A stretch of 5,438 bases of DNA from Clostridiaceae bacterium (lineage in GTDB: Bacteria; Bacillota; Clostridia; Saccharofermentanales; DTU023): contig JAAZJV010000170.1 of NCBI GenBank assembly GCA_012800135.1, positions 1 through 5,438 of the forward strand. The letters run 5' to 3'. Both the position numbers and the translations under genes were made by a program. Of the stretch, positions 1 to 5,438 are shown piece by piece; the first letter of the stretch is position 1; each line of letters opens with the position of its first letter. The notes beneath the pieces are model-generated. The model was not told the origin of the DNA, ran no database searches, and was given only the letters and a program-made list of their open reading frames with translations.

Positions 1-2208
1 ATCGACGAGTCGGAATCCCAATCGAGTGATCTGCGATGTATCGTTGGCCAGTTCCCCTTCTTTCCAGGATATCGTTTGCGTTTTTAATGTATCTTCGATC
101 CGGCGAGGATCAGACTCAAATACGACTCCGTTTGCATCCTCTAGAAGCAATTGGATTGTCTTTTCTCGATGATCCGGATTGAAAAGCACCAGTTCTATCG
201 CAGAGTAAGGCGACAGATTGAGTGGCGGATAGGCCGATGCCATCGTGAGCGCAGCATCCCATTCGACAGGCCGTTCGTCAGCGTTGCGATACGTCAACTC
301 AATATCCGCATCACTGTAACCGCGCGACGGCATAACGAGATCTAATGATGCGCGTCCGCGTATCACTTCCCATAGCGGCTTTTCTCCGGGCTGATTTGTC
401 TTTCTGGAGCGCGGCACGTCTTGAGTGATCGGCTCTTCCCAAGCGAAATGTGTAAGGCTGTCACAATCAAACCACGGCATCGGCAACAAATAAGAAGATG
501 CTTCACGATCTGCACGAAAAGGTAAAACCGGCATATCGCCCGCGCCTATCAAATTCGCATCGCCATTAAAATTCGCATAGCCGTAGGCAATGGAAACGGG
601 CTGCTCAATGGCATCATGCCAAACCAGCACACGAACACCGTAGAGGATGCGCGCGTCAGCTTTGACAAACACGCGGCTTTCATCACAAACCGAAAAACCC
701 TTAAGTACAGCATCGCCGTTTCTCAAATAAAGGTCTTGACCGCGCGTCGCATCCTGAGAGAAATCGACCATCCATTTATTGCCGATGCGCTCCAGCCCAA
801 CCGGTTGAGGTGCTCCCCTCGGTGCATCGCCTCCGTACATAAGGCCAAGCGCTGTTTTCGCCATGCGACGTCCCACATCTGCTTTCGCCGACGGCGTCAA
901 CGCGCCGCAACGGCGCTCCTTATCAGGATAAGATAAAGGAAGATCATACAGCGTCACCAGTCCTGCGCGAACAGGAAGCGTATGACAGGCGTAGGCGAGC
1001 ATTTCATTGAATTCGGCTTCACCGAATGCGTCTAGTCCGTTATAAAGAAAGGGCGGAAGCTGCGTCAAAACGAGAGTCAGCTTGCCGTCCATTGGCTCAA
1101 ATAAGGTTTCAAAAGTGGAGACAAGGCGCGTGAGAGCACGGTGATAATAATCTATGCTGTCAACATCGTTTTCGCCATGAAACCAAAGAACACCGGATAG
1201 CGCAAGACCGACAAACGGAGCGACTTTGTGATTGAACATAGCACTCGGTTGATTTCGCGTTGAAAATTTGCGTTCAAGCGGCACTTGATCCTGAGCAACC
1301 AAAGTTTTTCGGATAGATGCACGCGGAACAACGATCGGCACTTCCTCAGGTCGATCCGGCTTAAGACCATGGAGGAGAGCTACCGTTTGCGGTTTAGGAA
1401 AAACAGGACGGCCGGACGGATCAATATCTCGACCGCCTCTTTTTACCTGTTTTTCTATTGACTCTTCGTTCCACGACGCTTCATCACGATACTGGCGCAC
1501 CTCACGCACGTGATTCTTGATTACGGGATCGTTTTCAATCGTTTCACGCGGTAACCACGCGTGTATGGAAGTCCGGCAGGCCGCTGCACAAATCACACCT
1601 ATTGGAATATTGAGCGCATTGAAAAGTTCTTGCGCAAATGTAAAGGCCACAGCAGACACATCTGCACAAAAATAAGGTTGATCACCGCGGTGCCAAAATC
1701 CGCCCTGAGCTTCGCCTAGCGGCTGATAACTGTACGCAGGGACCTTCTCTGATAGACCGTCTTCATTCATCTGATAAAAACGGATTGCTGAATAATTAAC
1801 GGAATCTTCTAGAAACGGGGCAACATCGGATTGTCGTACAGTCTGTGCCATATTGTCCTGCCCTGCAGCATACCAAACATCGCCGATTAAAATATCGCGG
1901 ATCACCTGAACTTCGCCAACAGACTGAACGGTAAGGCGGCAAGGATCGAATGAAGGCAGAAGCGGAGGCAATTTAAACTCGAAGTACCCGTCGGGATCGG
2001 CAATCTCTTCATCATGAAAAAGGACGCCGAATTGTATGTCAGCGTCAGCCGGCGCGTCACCGTCTTGCGGAAAACGTTCAAACGTGACCGAGACAGGCGC
2101 ATTACCGACTGTAAAGCCGAATAGTTTCGACGGTACTTTCCTCTGAAGCACCATGCCGTCACCATATATTGTTGCAAGCCTCAAGTTAGGCACGACTTTC
2201 ACTGCCAT
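1..2208 (-). CDS. Sialate O-acetylesterase-like (SASA family) protein with degenerate active site; 3' end beyond window
   Basis: One frame of 736 codons runs without a stop from ATG at 2208 to the left edge, so the C-terminus is missing. The family normally removes O-acetyl groups from sialic acids or plant polysaccharides. The N-terminal beta domain is seen at residues 9-105 (LRLATIYGDGMVLQR for the usual L..LFSDNMVLQR). The SGNH-like domain follows: GDVWYAAGQDNM (109-120), IGVICAAACRTSIHAW (203-218), NQPSAMFN (319-326), GVLWFHGEND (339-348), LTPSAKADVGRR (437-448). In the family these read GDVWLCSGQSNM, IGLINSSWGGTPIEAW, NQPTVLYN, GVIWYQGESN and DIHPxNKxxVGRR. The nucleophile Ser is therefore Asp118, and the GG, Asn and D-x-H positions are also changed. 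From about residue 590 a beta-rich extension resembles carbohydrate-binding sandwich domains. No signal peptide is visible, so it is probably cytoplasmic. Family fold is fairly certain; esterase activity is doubtful. GTG at 2202 is an alternative start with better ribosome-binding-site spacing. Confidence 0.85.
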   Translation of the reverse strand, partial: MAVKVVPNLRLATIYGDGMVLQRKVPSKLFGFTVGNAPVSVTFERFPQDGDAPADADIQFGVLFHDEEIADPDGYFEFKLPPLLPSFDPCRLTVQSVGEVQVIRDILIGDVWYAAGQDNMAQTVRQSDVAPFLEDSVNYSAIRFYQMNEDGLSEKVPAYSYQPLGEAQGGFWHRGDQPYFCADVSAVAFTFAQELFNALNIPIGVICAAACRTSIHAWLPRETIENDPVIKNHVREVRQYRDEASWNEESIEKQVKRGGRDIDPSGRPVFPKPQTVALLHGLKPDRPEEVPIVVPRASIRKTLVAQDQVPLERKFSTRNQPSAMFNHKVAPFVGLALSGVLWFHGENDVDSIDYYHRALTRLVSTFETLFEPMDGKLTLVLTQLPPFLYNGLDAFGEAEFNEMLAYACHTLPVRAGLVTLYDLPLSYPDKERRCGALTPSAKADVGRRMAKTALGLMYGGDAPRGAPQPVGLERIGNKWMVDFSQDATRGQDLYLRNGDAVLKGFSVCDESRVFVKADARILYGVRVLVWHDAIEQPVSIAYGYANFNGDANLIGAGDMPVLPFRADREASSYLLPMPWFDCDSLTHFAWEEPITQDVPRSRKTNQPGEKPLWEVIRGRASLDLVMPSRGYSDADIELTYRNADERPVEWDAALTMASAYPPLNLSPYSAIELVLFNPDHREKTIQLLLEDANGVVFESDPRRIEDTLKTQTISWKEGELANDTSQITRLGFRLVD

Positions 2209-2215
2209 CCCTTCC
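2209..2215 (-). promoter_or_regulatory. Ribosome-binding site of the SASA-like gene; bears on start choice
   Basis: The minus strand reads GGAAGGG directly against the ATG at 2208, with no spacer. The GTG at 2202-2200, the third codon, lies six bases away, which is a normal distance. Translation may therefore start at GTG, giving a protein two residues shorter. The choice affects no domain. Confidence 0.5.
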
Positions 2216-2443
2216 AAGGTTATCTGTTAATTGGCTAAGGGCGCTAACAAAGGTATATGAGATCGATCATAAAAACCTTTCGCAACCCTTGTGTTCATCC
2301 GTCCTATAACGCCGGTATAAATTCGCTTACGTCCAGTACAAAAATCACTTTCACCTATCATACTACAATCCCGCTGGCCGTTGTTTCGTCATAGACAGAA
2401 TGATCTTTACAGCAAACGGTCTCAGCGTTAGCAGCAAAATCCT

Positions 2444-2463
2444 GATAAAAAAACGATTTTATC
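2444..2463. repeat. AT-rich inverted repeat, possible weak terminator
   Basis: On the minus strand GATAAAA pairs perfectly with TTTTATC around a six-base TCGTTT loop. It lies about 70 bases past the stop codon of the DUF2344 gene, where a terminator would be expected. The run of T is inside the hairpin, not after it, and the stem has only two G:C pairs, so a classical intrinsic terminator is unlikely. It could be a weak or bidirectional 3' end, a protein-binding site, or chance. Confidence 0.3.
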
Positions 2464-2533
2464 TCTCAATGCACAGTGCACGCAAAAATTCGTCGTTTGC
2501 CGAGGAATCTACATAAGCACCGTTTTTCAATCA

Positions 2534-3208
2534 TCAGGACACGGTATTTATCAGAACGGATTCTCGAACAAGTCGCGCGCCGGCAGCGTCTTCAGGTGAA
2601 AGGCAGCCATACAGCACAAGCGACTTCAACAGGAGATCGATCCGCAAATGGTTGACAGAACCTGCCCCGCAAGTAATAAGCAAAGTGTCATTGTCTGAGA
2701 CATCATCATCCATGATTTTTGACGAAAGTTCTACCGTTGTCGTTTTCTTTTTACGGATGTGCTCCACCATTACCGGCGCTCCGGTAAAGGTTTTCCTGTA
2801 AGCAGTACTTACTCCCGGCGCTTCGATGCGATACTTGGCTCCGTAAACGCGCGACATGAGACTTCTTCCGACGGACTCCGTATAAGTTGCATCAATGACG
2901 CGGACACTTTTCGGGAGAACAGTATTAAGTCTTCGTACAGCATCTTCGAGGTCAAATGCGATCACCTCACTCGATGCGTCAAGGCCGACTTCCACGGGAT
3001 CGCGTTCAAGTTCAATGCCGCACCCCGCAGGCAACCCAAAAACGATATCCGGACGCGGATTAAAAGCGCCTTCAGACCAAGCAAGAGGCCATGACGCGCG
3101 ATTCATTGCTCTTGAAAAAAGACGCACCATGTCAAGATGCGCGAGCCAGGTCGTTGAATCCATTCTCGAGTAATAAAAAAGCACACGATTACGCTGCAAA
3201 CTGCTCAT
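2534..3208 (-). CDS. Radical SAM-associated protein, TIGR03936/DUF2344 family
   Basis: This 224-residue protein has the expected length and N-terminus of the family usually encoded next to, or fused to the C-terminus of, TIGR03960-type radical SAM proteins. Recognisable pieces are the FYYSRMDSTTWLAHLDMVRLF segment (residues 11-31, family form R(V/L)RFSKTGxLRFLSHLDLMRxx) and SEGAFNPRPDIVFGLPAGCGIE (residues 45-66, family form SxGFNPHPKLSFAxPLPLGxE). Its ATG overlaps the stop of the radical SAM gene in an ATGA arrangement, so the two are very probably translationally coupled and made in matched amounts. No catalytic motif, signal peptide or membrane segment is visible, and it is probably cytoplasmic. 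The biochemical role is unknown; an accessory or substrate-presenting subunit for the radical SAM enzyme is inferred only from linkage and known fusions. Confidence 0.9.
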   Translation of the reverse strand: MSSLQRNRVLFYYSRMDSTTWLAHLDMVRLFSRAMNRASWPLAWSEGAFNPRPDIVFGLPAGCGIELERDPVEVGLDASSEVIAFDLEDAVRRLNTVLPKSVRVIDATYTESVGRSLMSRVYGAKYRIEAPGVSTAYRKTFTGAPVMVEHIRKKKTTTVELSSKIMDDDVSDNDTLLITCGAGSVNHLRIDLLLKSLVLYGCLSPEDAAGARLVRESVLINTVS

Positions 3209-5118
3209 GTCTTAGTGCCTTTCTCGTCTGCCTTACGCGGCGGCTGTAAACACACACCGCTGCCATACTTACCTGCGCCGCAATGCGAACACTGCTCAAA
3301 GCATGCCGGCGTCGTCTTACCCTCCATGGCGCGCCGCCATTCTCTCTCTAAAAAGGTCCGTTGCACACCGATCTGAATGTGCTCCCACGGAAATATTTCA
3401 TGTAGCGGTCGTTCACGCGTGTAAAAGGAGATCCCTCCGGGCAGCTCAGATAGCAAAGGCTCCCAAATATCCCAGCGAAAATGCTCGTGCCAAGCGTCCA
3501 GCACAGAGCCTTGCATCCACGCTTTCTCGATAACGTCTGCCAAGCGTCGATCGCCTCGAGCAAGCACCGCTTCCAGCACAGAACTTTCAAACTGATGCCA
3601 TTGGTAATTGACACGTCGATTCCGTCCCAGCGCCAATGCGACGCGCTGCTGACGATCGCTCATTTCATCAGGGCTGATTTGTCCCGCCCATTGAAAAGGT
3701 GTAAACGGCTTTGGAATGAAAATAGACGTGCTCACATTAACAAAAAAGCGTCGAGGACGCAGTTGATCGGGAATCTCGCGCCACCGAGCAATCAAACGAT
3801 TCACCATGTCTCCGATGCCGTCTACATCGTCGCAGGTCTCAGTGGGCAACCCGAGCATATAATAGAGTTTGATGCGATCCCAGCCGTTTCGAAGCGCGAC
3901 TTCTGTTGCTTGCAACAAGTCTTCCTCGACGATGTTCTTGTTGATCACATCTCGTAAACGCTGAGTGCCCGCCTCAGGCGCAAATGTGAGACCGGCTCGG
4001 CGAGTCGTCGCCACCTGCTCGGCCATATCTCGTTCAAACGCATCTAGCCTGAGTGAAGGCAACGAAAGATTCACATGATTCTTTTCAGCGCGAGGAATGA
4101 GCGCCTCTAACAATTCTGAAAGCTGCGAATAATCGGTCGTAGAAAGCGACAACAGTCCCAGCTCATCGCAACCGGTCTTTTGAAATAGCTCATGCGCCGC
4201 GTCGGAAAGACGCTTGAAAGAGCGCTCCCGCATGGGTCGATAAGTAAAACCTGCCTGACAAAATCGACAACCGCGAGCACATCCGCGAAAGATTTCCATC
4301 ACCATGCGGTCATGTACGACATTGAGATGAGGGACGATAGGCGCCAAAGGCATCTTTGCCTTATTCAAATCACGGATGACACTTTTTTGAATAACGCGCG
4401 GCGCTTCGGGTACGTTGGGCAAAATCGTGTCAATTGTCCCGTCAGGACAATACGTTACATCATAAAATGCCGGCACATAAACTCCATCAAACCGGCACGC
4501 TTCAAGCAGAAAGTCACGCTTCGTCATGCGATTTTGCTTCTTCTTGCGGTAAAGCGCGGTGATATCCGACAGAAGTTCTTCTCCGTCACCGATCATAATA
4601 AGGTCGAAAAAGGGCGCCATCGGCTCCAGATTACATGCGACCGGTCCTCCGGCAACCACAAGGGGATCCCGTTCACCGCGATCGACACTCCGAAGCGGAA
4701 TATTACCTAAGTGAAGCATATCGAGAACCGTCGTATACGCCAGTTCATATGATATAGACATCCCGACGATGTCAAAGGCGTAGAGCGGTGTTCCCGATTC
4801 GAGCGAGAAGAGAGCGATGTTTTCTTTTATTAGTTGCTCACGCATATCCGAAGCAGGCTCAAAAAAGCGCTCACACCACGTGTGATCATCTGCATTCAGA
4901 GTCGCGTAGAGAATTTGAAGCGCAAGATTTGACATTCCGATCTCATAAAGATCGGGGAAACAAAATGCAAATCGTACACGGTCTTCTTCTTGCAAACGGA
5001 AGAAAACATCCCGTTTATCGCAAGATTGCCACTCCCCGCCTGTATAGCGCGCCGGTTTCTCTACCTTACGCAGAAGAGAGCGCTGTTTTGCTTCAGAAAG
5101 ACTGCTCCAAGAGGTCAA
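3205..5118 (-). CDS. B12-binding-type radical SAM protein, TIGR03960 family
   Basis: This 637-residue protein has an N-terminal region of the cobalamin-binding type (about residues 25-200; landmarks [13 protein letters not shown] and a GGP..NLEP..PFFD..MIGDGEE stretch). A radical SAM barrel follows, with the 4Fe-4S motif Cys280-x3-Cys284-x2-Cys287 in a [13 protein letters not shown] context. Family hallmarks include [23 protein letters not shown] (from residue 379) and GLPTET (423-428). A second cysteine set, Cys606, Cys610, Cys613 and Cys623, closes the protein. No DxHxxG motif for base-off cobalamin binding is seen. The start is TTG, overlapping the pgi stop as TTGA; GAAAGG eight bases upstream supports it, and no in-frame Met occurs before residue 62. 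The family is widespread, but I know of no established reaction. Coupling to the DUF2344 partner suggests a two-subunit enzyme, possibly acting on RNA or protein; that is inference. Confidence 0.92.
   Translation of the reverse strand: MTSWSSLSEAKQRSLLRKVEKPARYTGGEWQSCDKRDVFFRLQEEDRVRFAFCFPDLYEIGMSNLALQILYATLNADDHTWCERFFEPASDMREQLIKENIALFSLESGTPLYAFDIVGMSISYELAYTTVLDMLHLGNIPLRSVDRGERDPLVVAGGPVACNLEPMAPFFDLIMIGDGEELLSDITALYRKKKQNRMTKRDFLLEACRFDGVYVPAFYDVTYCPDGTIDTILPNVPEAPRVIQKSVIRDLNKAKMPLAPIVPHLNVVHDRMVMEIFRGCARGCRFCQAGFTYRPMRERSFKRLSDAAHELFQKTGCDELGLLSLSTTDYSQLSELLEALIPRAEKNHVNLSLPSLRLDAFERDMAEQVATTRRAGLTFAPEAGTQRLRDVINKNIVEEDLLQATEVALRNGWDRIKLYYMLGLPTETCDDVDGIGDMVNRLIARWREIPDQLRPRRFFVNVSTSIFIPKPFTPFQWAGQISPDEMSDRQQRVALALGRNRRVNYQWHQFESSVLEAVLARGDRRLADVIEKAWMQGSVLDAWHEHFRWDIWEPLLSELPGGISFYTRERPLHEIFPWEHIQIGVQRTFLEREWRRAMEGKTTPACFEQCSHCGAGKYGSGVCLQPPRKADEKGTKT
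3218..3223 (-). promoter_or_regulatory. Ribosome-binding site of the DUF2344 gene
   Basis: GAAAGG on the minus strand lies nine bases before the ATG at 3208, inside the last codons of the radical SAM gene. It supports that start and the ATGA coupling. Confidence 0.6.
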
Positions 5119-5438
5119 CGGCGTTGCCTTTCTGCAAGAAGGCTTTCCAGCTCAGCACGGCGTTTTTCATGGCCAGGTTTGCCGAGAAGGGCAAACATGT
5201 TGCTTTTATAAGCTTCGACACCCGGTTGATTGAACGGATTTACCGCGTCCATCAGACAGGATAGAGCGCAGGCGCGTTCAAAGAAGTAGATCAGTTCGCC
5301 CATTGCGAACGCTGAACGCTTCTCACATGTCACACTCATATTGGGCACGCCGCCCGCCACATGTGCTAAAGCCGTACCCAGCATGGCCTTGTCGTTGACC
5401 TCCGACATAGGCGTCCCGGCAAGATACTGCAATTGATC
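5115..5438 (-). CDS. pgi: Glucose-6-phosphate isomerase, C-terminal part; 5' end beyond window
   Basis: The frame is open to the right edge, so only the last 107 residues are present. Phosphoglucose isomerase interconverts glucose 6-phosphate and fructose 6-phosphate in the cytoplasm (glycolysis and gluconeogenesis). The fragment carries the second PGI signature, [20 protein letters not shown], with the conserved catalytic-region lysine (codon 5205-5207). Further upstream it has the HVAGGVPN and [14 protein letters not shown] segments typical of the shorter bacterial, clostridial-type enzymes. The tail ending ERQRR is normal, so the C-terminus looks intact. The stop overlaps the TTG start of the radical SAM gene by four bases, placing pgi at the upstream side of that operon. 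The family call is secure; nothing can be said of the N-terminal half. Confidence 0.95.
   Translation of the reverse strand, partial: DQLQYLAGTPMSEVNDKAMLGTALAHVAGGVPNMSVTCEKRSAFAMGELIYFFERACALSCLMDAVNPFNQPGVEAYKSNMFALLGKPGHEKRRAELESLLAERQRR
5127..5132 (-). promoter_or_regulatory. Ribosome-binding site supporting the TTG start of the radical SAM gene
   Basis: GAAAGG on the minus strand lies eight bases before the TTG at 5118, within the end of pgi. This same hexamer precedes the next gene in the operon. It decides in favour of the TTG start, because the next in-frame Met (residue 62) would delete conserved N-terminal sequence. Confidence 0.6.

Larger units (their letters stand above)
2209..2533. 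other. Intergenic gap between the DUF2344 gene and the SASA-like gene
   Basis: These 325 bases follow the end of the radical SAM operon and precede the SASA-like gene, so they should hold a terminator and a promoter for minus-strand transcription. I see no strong GC-rich hairpin with a U-tract and no convincing -35/-10 pair. The best promoter-like match is TTGTAC with TATACC 16 bases further on, which is weak. The gap does contain an AT-rich 7-bp-stem palindrome (2444-2463), an 11-base palindrome TGCACAGTGCA (2470-2480), and a 44-codon minus-strand open frame (2227-2361) ending 18 bases before the SASA-like ATG. No RNA gene or riboswitch was recognised. Confidence 0.6.

Noticed and set aside
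1..2208. The region as a pseudogene or non-coding stretch, because short frames on both strands seem to break it up
   Set aside because: Translating the minus strand from 2208 in one frame gives 736 codons with no stop and the motifs of one known family in order, so it is one intact gene cut by the window edge. The short frames at 151-345, 616-936, 1152-1370 and 1902-2177 are shadows of it.
2320..2360. TTGTAC/TATACC as a promoter for the SASA-like gene
   Set aside because: The -35 matches consensus at three of six positions and the -10 at four of six with a 16-base spacer, which is too weak to annotate as a feature.
2759..3173. Two overlapping plus-strand frames (2759-3094, 2895-3173) as an antitoxin-sized or regulatory pair
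   Set aside because: Both are antisense to the DUF2344 gene, with no ribosome-binding site or family motif seen.
3481..3957. Plus-strand open frame of 158 codons
   Set aside because: It lies wholly antisense to conserved radical SAM sequence, has no recognisable domain, and its product is of the Arg/His/Ser-rich kind typical of shadow frames.
4192..4710. Plus-strand open frame of 172 codons, the longest frame opposite the radical SAM gene
   Set aside because: It is antisense to the 4Fe-4S motif region and part of the N-terminal domain of a well-supported gene, with no family resemblance of its own.
4788..5264. Plus-strand open frame of 158 codons spanning the pgi/radical SAM junction
   Set aside because: It is antisense to two conserved genes and their overlap and shows no domain, so it is a shadow.

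Overview
The window is coding on the minus strand almost from end to end. It fits a bacterium of intermediate GC content. The best guess is Bacillota, class Clostridia. The phosphoglucose isomerase tail has the clostridial-type ending, and a B12-type radical SAM protein is followed by a separate TIGR03936/DUF2344 partner, a pair common in that group. This placement is inferred from protein style only. No rRNA, tRNA, CRISPR array, insertion sequence or integrase was seen.

Reading in the direction of transcription (high to low coordinates), there are two blocks. Block 1 (5438 to 2534) is a tightly packed operon-like run of three genes: the 3' end of glucose-6-phosphate isomerase (pgi), a 637-residue radical SAM protein of the TIGR03960 type, and its 224-residue DUF2344 partner. 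Both junctions are 4-base stop/start overlaps (TTGA, then ATGA), and each downstream start has a GAAAGG ribosome-binding site 8 to 9 bases upstream. The isomerase is central glycolysis. The radical SAM/DUF2344 pair is a widespread conserved duo with no established reaction.

A 325-base gap (2209-2533) separates the blocks. It holds small palindromes and one unremarkable 44-codon open frame, but no convincing terminator or promoter.

Block 2 (2208 to 1) is one uninterrupted frame of 736 codons running off the left edge. It is a sialate O-acetylesterase-like (SASA/SGNH superfamily) protein with a C-terminal beta-sandwich extension. It is the most interesting item here. The fold landmarks are easy to recognise, yet the catalytic positions are all changed: the GQSNM serine is Asp118, the GG oxyanion glycines are Cys211-Arg212, the ESN asparagine is Asp348, and the terminal D-x-H is Ala436-Leu-Thr438. 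The long intact frame argues for a maintained pseudoenzyme or a protein with changed chemistry, not a decaying gene.
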